Assembly (NCBI RefSeq): GCF_008801835.1
Contig: NZ_VZOW01000005.1
Coordinates: forward strand, 186,001-250,000
DNA length: 64,000 nucleotides
Direction: 5' to 3'
Origin: Cupriavidus pauculus
GTDB lineage: Bacteria > Pseudomonadota > Gammaproteobacteria > Burkholderiales > Burkholderiaceae
Part shown: piece after piece, positions 29,940 through 38,250 of the stretch
How positions within the stretch are numbered: the first letter of the stretch is position 1
How the letters are laid out: each line of letters starts with the position of its first letter
The notes under the pieces: generated by a model
What the model was told of the DNA's origin: nothing
The model's database searches: none
The model's input: only the letters and a program-made list of their open reading frames with translations
Program-made: the position numbers and the translations under genes

Positions 29940-31409
29940 GTGACAAGCGTGGCTAAAACCGCGGAAAGAACGCGCCAGGGGCAGGGCATCGGCCTTGGCG
30001 GGCGCTATGCGCGCTGGCTGGCGCCCGCGGGAGGCGGGGCCGCAGCCGTGCTGGAGATGATCGTCGTGATGGCGGTGGTGATGGCCGCCGCGTGGCTGGC
30101 ATTGCCGCAGAATCCTCTGCTGCTGGGCATGGGATTCCCGTGGGCGTGGCTGCTGCCGATGATTCTTGCGCTGCGCTATGGCACGCTGGTCGGTGTCGGC
30201 GCGACGCTGATGCTCTTGGGCGGCTGGTTCTTCTTCGACAGCCTCGGCGCGCACGAAGCGTTCCCGCGCATGTTCTTCCTGGGCGGCCTGCTGATGGTAC
30301 TGGTGGCCGGACAGTTCGGCGACGTGTGGAACACGCGCCTGGCGCGCGCCCGCGCCGTGAACCGCTATCTGGACGAGCGGCTGTCGGCGCTGACCAAGAA
30401 CCACTATCTGCTGCGGATTTCGCACGCCCGGCTTGAAAACGATCTGCTGGCGCGTCCGACCACGCTGCGCGATACGCTGTCGCAACTGCGCGCCGTGGCC
30501 TTGCAGGACACCGCGCGTGGTAACCACGCGCAAGCGCTGGCCGGCGCGCAGCCGATGCTGCAGGTGGTGGCGCAGGCGTGCCAGCTCGAAGGCGCGGCAT
30601 TGTTCGCGTGCCGCGGCGACGAGATCCTGCCCGAGGCGGTGGCGTCGATCGGCCCGTCCATCGGGCTCGATATCGACGATCCGCTGGTGCGCCATTGCCT
30701 GGACACGCGCGAGCTGGCGCATCTGCGCTCGACCGGTCTGCAGCAGGACGCGCAGACGCGCTACGTGGCCGTGGCTCCGGTGCTGGCAGGATCGGACCGC
30801 CTGATCGGCGTGCTGGTGGTGGAGCGCATGCCGTTCCTGTCGCTGACCTACGAGAACCTGCAGTTGCTGATGGTGCTGATGGGCTACTACGCCGATGGCG
30901 TGGACCACGCGCACGCCACGCACGGCATCCAGGAACTGGCGCCGGCAATTCCGTACGCCTTTGCGCTCGATTATTCGCGTCTGTCGCGCCTGCGTCGCGA
31001 AACCGGCATCGAGAGTTCGGTGGTGGCGCTGGTGTTCGATCTGGACGAGGCGCGCGACGCGCTGTTCGAACAGGTGGTGCGCAGCAGCCGGGCGCTCGAC
31101 GTGGCATGGCCCGCGCGCGGCACACACCAGCGCGCCATGCTGACGCTGATGCCGTTGTCGGACAGCCAGGCGGTATCGGCCTATCTGGTGCGCATCGAGG
31201 ATATGCTGCGCGCGCAGTTCGGCACCGATTTCGCCAGCGCGCACATCGGCGTCTATTCGCTGGCGGTGCCTGCCGCAGGCGCCGAGGAAGCGCTCGTGCG
31301 CCTGTTGCATCGGCTGCATCTGGACGGCGGCAACGCGACCCCCGCCGCGGCGGATGCCGGATCGAACGCTGGCGCAGCACTGGCCGCGGGCCAGACACGG
31401 ACAGGCTGA
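29940..31409 (+). CDS. pelD: PelD, inner-membrane c-di-GMP receptor of Pel synthesis
   Basis: PelD activates Pel synthesis when its degenerate GGDEF domain binds cyclic di-GMP. The 489-residue protein has about four membrane helices (residues about 36-130), a short coiled coil, a GAF domain (about 180-320) and a C-terminal GGDEF-like domain without a GGDEF signature. An RxxD motif, the inhibitory-site type motif used for c-di-GMP binding, is present as Arg384-Ala-Leu-Asp387. The C-terminal 30 residues are Ala/Gly-rich and probably disordered. The start is GTG at 29940 with AGGA just upstream; a second GTG at 29949 is possible. The operon would therefore be controlled post-translationally by c-di-GMP. 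Confidence 0.92.
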   Translation: MTSVAKTAERTRQGQGIGLGGRYARWLAPAGGGAAAVLEMIVVMAVVMAAAWLALPQNPLLLGMGFPWAWLLPMILALRYGTLVGVGATLMLLGGWFFFDSLGAHEAFPRMFFLGGLLMVLVAGQFGDVWNTRLARARAVNRYLDERLSALTKNHYLLRISHARLENDLLARPTTLRDTLSQLRAVALQDTARGNHAQALAGAQPMLQVVAQACQLEGAALFACRGDEILPEAVASIGPSIGLDIDDPLVRHCLDTRELAHLRSTGLQQDAQTRYVAVAPVLAGSDRLIGVLVVERMPFLSLTYENLQLLMVLMGYYADGVDHAHATHGIQELAPAIPYAFALDYSRLSRLRRETGIESSVVALVFDLDEARDALFEQVVRSSRALDVAWPARGTHQRAMLTLMPLSDSQAVSAYLVRIEDMLRAQFGTDFASAHIGVYSLAVPAAGAEEALVRLLHRLHLDGGNATPAAADAGSNAGAALAAGQTRTG

Positions 31410-31412
31410 CGC

Positions 31413-32399
31413 ATGGGCAAGCTGACCATCGGCGGCATTGCCGTCCAGATCGCCGCACTGGCGCTGCTGTTCCGCGGCGGCACGGGGCTGCCGCTGCTGC
31501 TGTCGTTCCTGGCATTGCAGGCGCTGGCTGCCGGGCTGCTGGGACTGGCGCTGTGGCGCATGTTGCCGCGGCGCTTTCGCACGCCATTCGGCTGGACTTA
31601 CACCTACCTGGCCGCCTTCTGTTTTCTGGTGCCGTTCGGCGGCGTGCTGGTGTGCCTGGGCAGCCTGCTGTTCGCAAAGCTGTTCCCGAAGCGGCTCGAT
31701 GACGCCGGCATTGCGTCGGTGGCGCTGCCCCAGTTCGTCACGCATCTGATCCAGCGCGTGACGCACGGCGGCGGGGCGCGTCTGCGCGCGCAGCTTGGCA
31801 ACACGCGCGCACCGCTGCCCGAGCGCATGACCGCGCTGGTGGCGATGCAGTCGATGCCGGCCCGCACGGCCAGTCCGGTGCTGCGCGAACTGCTGGCCGA
31901 CAGCACCGACGACATCCGCCTGCTGGCCTACGGCATGCTCGATGGCGCCGAAAAGCAGCTGACGCAGCAGATCCTGGCCGAACTGCCGCGCCTCGAGGCA
32001 GCCGATTCGCCGCAGGCGCGCGGCGAGATCAACAAGCGTCTGGCCGATCTCTATTGGGAACTGATCTACCAGAACCTGGTGCAGGGCGACGTGTACCGCT
32101 ACACCGCCAGCCAGGTGGAGCGCTACGCCAGCGCCGCGCTGGAGATCGACGACGGCAATGCCGCGCTGTGGTACATGCGCGGGCGCCTGGCGCTGACGCG
32201 CAATGCGCCGGCGGAGGCGCGCCAATTCCTGGCCCGTGCCGAAACACTGGGCTTTGCCCGGGAACGCGTGCTGCCGTTGCTGGCGGAAGCCGCCTACCTG
32301 GAACGTGACTATGCCGCCGTGCGCAAGCTGATGGCGGCTTTCGACAGCCCGTCGCCGCTCCCGCTGGTGCGGCCTCTGCTGCGGTACTGGCAATCATGA
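31413..32399 (+). CDS. pelE: PelE, inner-membrane TPR protein of Pel synthesis
   Basis: PelE is part of the inner-membrane Pel synthase complex with PelD, PelF and PelG. The 328-residue protein has two to three membrane helices at the N-terminus (IGGIAVQIAALALLF and LSFLALQALAAGLLGLAL, then the TYLAAFCFLVPFGGVLVC region) and a soluble helical C-terminal half with TPR-like repeats (DGNAALWYMRGRLALTRN, ARQFLARAETLGFARER). It starts 3 bp after the pelD stop, and its own stop overlaps the pelF start (ATGA). Confidence 0.9.
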   Translation: MGKLTIGGIAVQIAALALLFRGGTGLPLLLSFLALQALAAGLLGLALWRMLPRRFRTPFGWTYTYLAAFCFLVPFGGVLVCLGSLLFAKLFPKRLDDAGIASVALPQFVTHLIQRVTHGGGARLRAQLGNTRAPLPERMTALVAMQSMPARTASPVLRELLADSTDDIRLLAYGMLDGAEKQLTQQILAELPRLEAADSPQARGEINKRLADLYWELIYQNLVQGDVYRYTASQVERYASAALEIDDGNAALWYMRGRLALTRNAPAEARQFLARAETLGFARERVLPLLAEAAYLERDYAAVRKLMAAFDSPSPLPLVRPLLRYWQS

Positions 32400-33982
32400 G
32401 CGAAATTCTGGTCAAGGGGACGTCCGCCGACGTCATGTTGCTGCTCGAAGGCACGTTCCCGTATGTGAGCGGAGGCGTGTCGAGCTGGGTCAATCAGATG
32501 ATCCGGGCGTTTCCGGAGATCCGCTTCGGCATCGTCTTCATCGGCAGCCGCAGGCAGGACTACGGCGAGATGGTCTATGCGCTGCCGGACAACGTGGTGC
32601 ATCTGGAAACCCATTTCCTGTACGACTTTCCGCCGCCGCCGATGGTGCATGGCACCGCCGGCGATGCGCGCGCGTTCGAAAAGACCGACGCGCTGCATGA
32701 ACTGCTGCGCGAGCCGGGCAAGGAAGCCGAGGCCGGCGAGCTGATCCGCGAACTGATGCCCGCGCTGCGCGAGGGCGGGGCGCTGGCCGAGGACGCGTTC
32801 CTCTACAGCAAGCGTGCGTGGGACACCATCACCGACCAGTACCGCAAGTTCTGCACGGACCCGTCCTTCACCGATTATTTCTGGACCATCCGCATCATGC
32901 ACAAGCCGCTCTGGCAACTGGTGCGCATCGCGGACGGCCTGATCCCGGCCAAGGTCTACCACACCGTTTCCACGGGCTACGCGGGGTTTCTGGGCGCGAT
33001 GCTGCGGCATCGCAACGGGCGTCCGCTGCTGGTGTCCGAGCACGGCATCTACACCAAGGAACGCAAGATCGACCTGTTCCAGAGCCAGTGGATCCGCGAC
33101 AACCGGAACATCTTCGAGCGCGATATTTCCCAGATCAGCTATTTCCGCGAACTCTGGGTGCGCTTCTTTGAAACGCTTGGCCGGGTCTGCTACGAGGCTG
33201 GCGACGAGATCACAGCGCTGTACGAGGGCAACCGACGCCGCCAGGTGCTGGACGGCGCGCCGGCCGAGCGCACGCGTAATATCCCCAACGGCATCAACCT
33301 GCCGCGCCTGTCCGCGCTGCGCGAAAAGCGCGCGCCGGGCGTGCCGCCAGTGCTGTGCCTGATCGGCCGTGTGGTGCCCATCAAGGACATCAAGACGTTC
33401 ATCCGCGCGATGCTGACCGTGGTGCGCGAATATCCCGATGCCGAAGGCTGGATCGCCGGTCCCGAGGACGAGGATGCGGAATATGCGCGCGAATGCCGCA
33501 GCCTGGCGCAAAGCCTCGGGCTGGCGGACAAGGTGAAATTCCTCGGTTTCCAGAAGATCGACGAACTGCTGCCCAAGGTTGGCGTGCTCGTGCTGAGTTC
33601 GATTTCCGAAGCGCTGCCGCTGGTGGTGCTGGAAGGCTTCGCCGCCGGCGTGCCCTGCGTGACCACCGACGTGGGGTCGTGCAGCGAACTGGTGTTCGGC
33701 CTGCCCGGCGACGACGCTGCGCTGGGCGCCGCGGGCGACGTGGTGCGTATCGCCGATCCGGCCGCGCTGGCGGGGGCCGCGCTCGGGCTGCTGCAGCATC
33801 CGGAGCGCTGGCGCGCCGCGCAGGCGGCCGGCATTGCGCGCGTGGAGCGCTACTACACGCAGGAGCAGATGGTCGGCAGCTATCGCGAGCTCTACACCGA
33901 ATTGATGGAGATGCCGGATAACGCGCGCCGCGAGCGGGGCGCCAGCCCAGCCAGGTGCCCGGTGCACGGGGGAGGACGCTGA
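32396..33982 (+). CDS. pelF: PelF, family 4 glycosyltransferase that polymerises Pel
   Basis: Cytoplasmic GT-B glycosyltransferase that builds the Pel chain from a UDP-sugar donor. The 528-residue protein begins with the PelF-type LLEGTFPYVSGGVSSWVNQM segment and has the GT4 donor-binding region: RNIPNGINLPRLS, LIGRVVPIKDIKTFIRAM, and the EX7E motif in SEALPLVVLEGFAAGVPCVT, followed by the DVGSCSELV strand. A His-rich signature (LVSEHGIYTKERKID) is also typical of PelF. The C-terminal 20 residues are Arg/Gly-rich. It overlaps pelE by 4 bp, with 1 bp to pelG. Confidence 0.95.
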   Translation: MSEILVKGTSADVMLLLEGTFPYVSGGVSSWVNQMIRAFPEIRFGIVFIGSRRQDYGEMVYALPDNVVHLETHFLYDFPPPPMVHGTAGDARAFEKTDALHELLREPGKEAEAGELIRELMPALREGGALAEDAFLYSKRAWDTITDQYRKFCTDPSFTDYFWTIRIMHKPLWQLVRIADGLIPAKVYHTVSTGYAGFLGAMLRHRNGRPLLVSEHGIYTKERKIDLFQSQWIRDNRNIFERDISQISYFRELWVRFFETLGRVCYEAGDEITALYEGNRRRQVLDGAPAERTRNIPNGINLPRLSALREKRAPGVPPVLCLIGRVVPIKDIKTFIRAMLTVVREYPDAEGWIAGPEDEDAEYARECRSLAQSLGLADKVKFLGFQKIDELLPKVGVLVLSSISEALPLVVLEGFAAGVPCVTTDVGSCSELVFGLPGDDAALGAAGDVVRIADPAALAGAALGLLQHPERWRAAQAAGIARVERYYTQEQMVGSYRELYTELMEMPDNARRERGASPARCPVHGGGR

Positions 33983-33983
33983 G

Positions 33984-35354
33984 ATGGCCGGTATCGGATT
34001 CGAACTTCGCAAGATGCTGCGCCGCGACAGCCTGTCCGGCATGCTGAGCGCCTACGCCTATGCCGGCGTGATCAGCTCGGGGCCGTGGATCCTGTCGATC
34101 CTCGGCATCCTGCTGATCGGCCTGCTGTCGATTGGCTGGGTGGTGCCCGGCATCCTGATCACGCAGTTCCAGGTGTCGGTGACTTACCTGATCGCGTGCA
34201 GCTTGATATTGACCGGGCCGATGCAATTGTCGTTTACGCGCTTCACGTCGGACCGCCTGTTCGAGCGTCGCGCCGACCTGGTGCTGTCCAACTACCACGC
34301 GGTGGCGCTGCTGAGCACCGCGCTGGCAGGCGCAATTGGACTGGCTTGTGCGTTCTGGGCTTTTCCGGACCAGTCCGTGCTGTATCGGCTGCTGATGATC
34401 GCGGGCTTCGTGATCATGAGCAATATCTGGATCGCGGCGATTTTCCTGTCCGGCATGAAGCAATACAAGGCCATCGTGTGGACGTTCTTCGTCGGCTACA
34501 CGATCACGGTGCTGGCGGCGCTGGCGCTGCGCTCGCGCGGGCTGGAAGGGCTGCTGGGCGGCTTCGTGGTCGGGCAGTTGTGCCTGCTGGTGGGCATGAT
34601 CACGTTGATCTATCGCAATTACACAAGCCAGCGCTTCATGTCGTTCGAAGTGTTCCAGAAGCGTTACGCCTATCCAAGCCTGGTGGCGATCGGCCTGTTC
34701 TACAACCTTGGCATCTGGCTGGACAAGTTCATGTTCTGGTACGCGCCGTCCACGGGCCAGCCTGTGATCGGCCCGCTCAATGCGTCCATCATTTACGACA
34801 TCCCGGTATTCCTGGCCTATCTGGCGATCATCCCGGGCATGGCGGTGTTCCTGGTGCGGATCGAGACCGATTTCGTCGAGTACTACGACGCGTTCTACAA
34901 CGCGGTGCGCGGCGGCAGTTCGCTCGAACACATCGAAGACATGCGCAATACGATGGTGCAGACCATTCGCCTGGGCTTGTACGAGATCGTCAAGGTGCAG
35001 GCCATCGCGTCGCTGCTGCTGTTCGTGATCGGCGGCTGGCTGCTGCGGCTGCTTGGCATTTCTGAGCTGTACCTGCCGCTGCTCTATGTGGATGTGATCG
35101 GCGCCAGCCTGCAGGTGGTGCTGCTGGGCGTGCTCAATATTTATTTCTATCTCGATCGTCGCCGCGAGGTGCTGATGCTGACCGGCACCTTTGTCGTGCT
35201 CAACTTCGCGCTGACGCGCCTGACGCTGTCGCTGGGGCCGGCATGGTACGGCTACGGCTTTGCGGTATCGCTGCTCATCGTGGTGGCACTTGCGCTGTAT
35301 TTGCTCGATCGCAAACTTGATCGACTTGAATACGAAACTTATATGCTGCAGTAA
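33984..35354 (+). CDS. pelG: PelG, polytopic membrane transporter of Pel
   Basis: PelG is a flippase-like inner-membrane protein (MATE/Wzx superfamily-like) thought to move Pel across the membrane with PelD and PelE. The 456-residue protein begins AGIGFELRKMLRRDSLSGML, the conserved PelG start, and has about 12 membrane helices with charged loops (for example DRLFERRADLVLSNYH and KFMFWYAPSTGQPVIGPLN). It is the last gene of the seven-gene operon and is followed by a clear terminator. Confidence 0.95.
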   Translation: MAGIGFELRKMLRRDSLSGMLSAYAYAGVISSGPWILSILGILLIGLLSIGWVVPGILITQFQVSVTYLIACSLILTGPMQLSFTRFTSDRLFERRADLVLSNYHAVALLSTALAGAIGLACAFWAFPDQSVLYRLLMIAGFVIMSNIWIAAIFLSGMKQYKAIVWTFFVGYTITVLAALALRSRGLEGLLGGFVVGQLCLLVGMITLIYRNYTSQRFMSFEVFQKRYAYPSLVAIGLFYNLGIWLDKFMFWYAPSTGQPVIGPLNASIIYDIPVFLAYLAIIPGMAVFLVRIETDFVEYYDAFYNAVRGGSSLEHIEDMRNTMVQTIRLGLYEIVKVQAIASLLLFVIGGWLLRLLGISELYLPLLYVDVIGASLQVVLLGVLNIYFYLDRRREVLMLTGTFVVLNFALTRLTLSLGPAWYGYGFAVSLLIVVALALYLLDRKLDRLEYETYMLQ

Positions 35355-35377
35355 GCGGTGCGTCCGCATTTGCCCAG

Positions 35378-35401
35378 AAAAGGAGCTTCGGCTCCTTTTT
35401 T
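35378..35401 (+). terminator. Rho-independent terminator of the pel operon
   Basis: AAAAGGAGC-TTCG-GCTCCTTTT stem and tetraloop with a run of T residues, 23 bp after the pelG stop. The symmetric A and T tracts could let it work in both directions. Confidence 0.9.
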
Positions 35402-35900
35402 GTTGGGCGCATCGGTGGGCTTGCGTCGGAATTGAAAATGTTACGGTGCCGCACGACCACGCTGGCGCATAGTGTCCGCGCTCGTCGATTTTCTCGTTGC
35501 GTTGCGATGACGCATGCGGCGGAAATTGCCATGGCGCCCGGCTCGGAAACCTGAAGATCGATTTTCCTTGCAGGCGATGCCCGCAGGACCACCTCGACGC
35601 GCTTCGACGCAGCCGCCGACAAGTCGTCGTCGCGCATGAAAATTCTCTAGACGACGGCGGCGATTTCGCGCGTGCGGGGCAGCACCGGACACCGCGCTGC
35701 CGGCTCCGATCCGCATCGGTGGGGATGTGCTGTGCGCGACACGAATCCGCTACGCCCGCAACAATATTTCGGCCAATCGGCATGGCCGCAACACCCGAGA
35801 GCCGCTAACCCCTCTAATGTAGCCTCGACGTGTCATGGCCCGTTTCGGTAACATGGCGCCGCCGTGCCGGACACAGGCCGAAGTCATCAGAGGGAAGTAG
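35402..35900. other. Gene-free interval between pel and the response regulator
   Basis: No open frame here has a ribosome site or protein-like composition. The stretch is mixed in base composition and has no strong promoter match; TAATGT near 35815 might be a -10 for the regulator gene. I see no repeats or RNA structure. Confidence 0.4.
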
Positions 35901-36602
35901 ATGAGAATTGCCTCAGTGGAGGACGATGCCGCCCAGGCCGAGCAGATTCGCCAGTTACTCGAAGAGGCCGGATTCACGTGTGCCAGCTTTGCCACCGGAT
36001 CCGCCTTCCTGCGCGCGTTGCGCGATCAGGCGTTCGACCTGATTCTGATGGACTGGCAACTGCCGGATGTAAGCGGCTATGAACTCGTAAGCTGGGTTCG
36101 CCAGCACTCCGGGCGCTTGCCGCCCATTCTGTTTTTGACCAGTCGCGTCGACGAGGCCGATATCGTCGCGGGCCTGACCGTGGGCGCCGACGATTACCTG
36201 GCCAAGCCGCTGCGGGCGGCGGAATTCGTGGCGCGTGTGCGCGCGCTGCTGCGTCGCGCCTATCCCGATACCGTGCATGACGATGACCTGATCCGCCAGG
36301 GCGACTACGTGGTGGACGCGCGTCGGCGCTGTATCGCCGTGCAGGGCCAGATTGCCGATCTGTCGCCGCGCGAATTCGATCTGGCGCTGTTCCTGTTCCG
36401 CAATATCGGCCGGCTGATGTCGCGCGACGTGATCGAACAGGCGGTCTGGGGGCGCGCCATGGAGGCCGGCTCGCGCACGCTGGACACCCATATCTCGCGG
36501 CTGCGAATCAAGCTGACATTGCGTCCCGAAAATGGGGTGCGCCTGACGTCGGTGTATTCGCACGGCTACCGCTTCGAAGCCGCGACAATCGCCGATGCGT
36601 AG
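35901..36602 (+). CDS. OmpR-family response regulator
   Basis: A 233-residue two-component regulator with a receiver domain (phosphoacceptor Asp51 in ILMDWQLPD, switch Thr80 in FLTSR, Lys102 in YLAKPL) and a C-terminal winged-helix DNA-binding domain (about residues 130-228; LSPREFDLALFLFRN, SRTLDTHISRLRIKL, VYSHGYRFE). GAGGGAAG precedes the ATG. Its stop overlaps the ATG of the LysM/FecR gene, and a CHASE2 histidine kinase follows, so the three form one unit in the order regulator, envelope protein, kinase. The target genes are unknown; pel ends 550 bp upstream but has its own terminator. Confidence 0.92.
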   Translation: MRIASVEDDAAQAEQIRQLLEEAGFTCASFATGSAFLRALRDQAFDLILMDWQLPDVSGYELVSWVRQHSGRLPPILFLTSRVDEADIVAGLTVGADDYLAKPLRAAEFVARVRALLRRAYPDTVHDDDLIRQGDYVVDARRRCIAVQGQIADLSPREFDLALFLFRNIGRLMSRDVIEQAVWGRAMEAGSRTLDTHISRLRIKLTLRPENGVRLTSVYSHGYRFEAATIADA

Positions 36603-38250
36603 GCGGCAAGCGCGGATCCGCCCTGTGCTGTGCGGCGCAGTGGCTGGAGTGATGTTGCCGGCCGGTGCCATGGCGGCACCAGCCGGCACGCAGGGCAGCG
36701 ATTTCATCTACGAGGTGGAAGCCGGCGACACGCTGATCGGACTGGCGGCGCGCTATATGACGAGCCCGAACGACTGGCGCCTGTTGCAGGCGCGCAATGC
36801 CGTCGCCGATCCGTACCGCCTGAAGCCGGGCAGCCGCATCCGCATGCCCCTGTCACGCATTCCGGTGGTGGCCGCCACCGCGCGCGCGGTATTCGTGCGC
36901 GGCCAGGTGTCGGCAGATGGCAAGCCGTTGCGCACGGGCGATGCGCTGCGCGAAACCGCACAGATCCAAACCGGCCCGGACGGCTCCGCCACGCTGGAGT
37001 TGCCCGACGGAACGCGCGTCGCGCTGCCCGGCGGCACCCGCATCGAGGTGCGGCGCCTGCGGACCTTCGCACGCAGCGGCCTGACCGACACGGTGATCGG
37101 TGTGGAGCGCGGCGCGGCGGAGTCACGCGTCGCGCCCAATGGCAAGGGCGTGGGCCGTTACGAGATCCGCACGCCGCTACTGGTGACCGGGGTGCGCGGT
37201 ACCCGCTATCGCGTGGCGGTCGATTCCGTCGGAACGCGCAGCGAAGTGATCGAAGGCCGCGTCGATATGGGCGCGCGATCGGGCGAGGCGTCGGTCGGCG
37301 CGGGGTTCGGCGTCGGCGTGTCGGCCGGCGGGCGCCTCAGCCAGCCGGTGCCGCTGCTGCCGGCGCCGGTCGTGACAGCGGCGCCCGATCCGGTCATGAC
37401 GCGCAGCCTGACCGTTCAGTGGCACGCGGTCGACGGGGCGGCCGGTTATCGCGTGGGCGTGGCGCGCGACGCGACGCTGACCGAATGGATCTGGACCGCC
37501 GAAGTCGCGGCGCCCGAGGCCGTGATCGACGATCTGTCGGACGGCCGCCTGTTCGTGGCGGTCAATGCGCTGGCCGCCGATCGCCTGACCGGACATGCGG
37601 CGGTGCTGCCGATCGCGGTCAAGCGCAATCCACCGGCGCCGTTCTCGCTCGCGCCGCAGCCGGACGCGGTCGCCTATGGTCCCGATGCGATGTTCCGCTG
37701 GGCCGCCGTGTCACAGGCGGAGGGCTATGAACTGGCCGTTTCGGCGGATCCGGGCTTTACGCGGCAATCGACCGTGGTGCGCGAAGCGGGCGTCGAGGCG
37801 CATCGCGCGCTTGCCGAGGGTCGATGGTGGTGGCGCCTGCGGTCGATCGACGCGCGTGGCGAGCCCGGCCCCTGGGGCGACGCCTCGCCGCTGACCGTGA
37901 TGCCGGCCGCGCCGCTGCCGGCCGCCAGCGATGACGGCGACGCCTTGCGCGTGCGCTGGCCGGCCGAAGCCGCCGCGCCATCGGGCTACGTCGTGCAAAT
38001 GAGCCGCGATGCGGCGTTCCAGGACGATGTGGTGACCGTGCGCGCCACGCAAAACGAGATTTCGATGCCGCGCCCGGCGGCGGGCACGTACTTCATTCGC
38101 GTCGCGCGCGCCATCGACGCGCAGATGCCGCCGGCGGCCGCTTTCGGCGCGCCTCAGCAGGTAGGTCTGCCGGCCGTGCTGCGCGACGCACGGGGCGGTG
38201 TGGTGACGATGGGAACGGCAGGCCATGGCATCGAGACGGACGCGCGGTAG
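36595..38250 (+). CDS. Secreted LysM and FecR-domain protein
   Basis: A 551-residue exported protein. After a signal peptide (about residues 1-27) comes a LysM domain (residues about 38-85; YEVEAGDTLIGLAARYMTSP), which binds peptidoglycan. A FecR-type beta domain follows (about 90-215; TARAVFVRGQVSADGKPL, TPLLVTGVRGTRYRV), then two or three fibronectin III-like repeats with WHAVDGAAGYRVGVARD and WAAVSQAEGYELAVSAD signatures. FecR domains usually act in trans-envelope sensing; pairing with a CHASE2 kinase and an OmpR regulator suggests a periplasmic sensor partner. It overlaps the regulator gene by 8 bp and the kinase gene by 26 bp. Confidence 0.85.
   Translation: MRRRQARIRPVLCGAVAGVMLPAGAMAAPAGTQGSDFIYEVEAGDTLIGLAARYMTSPNDWRLLQARNAVADPYRLKPGSRIRMPLSRIPVVAATARAVFVRGQVSADGKPLRTGDALRETAQIQTGPDGSATLELPDGTRVALPGGTRIEVRRLRTFARSGLTDTVIGVERGAAESRVAPNGKGVGRYEIRTPLLVTGVRGTRYRVAVDSVGTRSEVIEGRVDMGARSGEASVGAGFGVGVSAGGRLSQPVPLLPAPVVTAAPDPVMTRSLTVQWHAVDGAAGYRVGVARDATLTEWIWTAEVAAPEAVIDDLSDGRLFVAVNALAADRLTGHAAVLPIAVKRNPPAPFSLAPQPDAVAYGPDAMFRWAAVSQAEGYELAVSADPGFTRQSTVVREAGVEAHRALAEGRWWWRLRSIDARGEPGPWGDASPLTVMPAAPLPAASDDGDALRVRWPAEAAAPSGYVVQMSRDAAFQDDVVTVRATQNEISMPRPAAGTYFIRVARAIDAQMPPAAAFGAPQQVGLPAVLRDARGGVVTMGTAGHGIETDAR

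Noticed and set aside
35497..35808. Open frame of 103 codons between pel and the response regulator
   Set aside because: No ribosome site, biased composition and no family resemblance.
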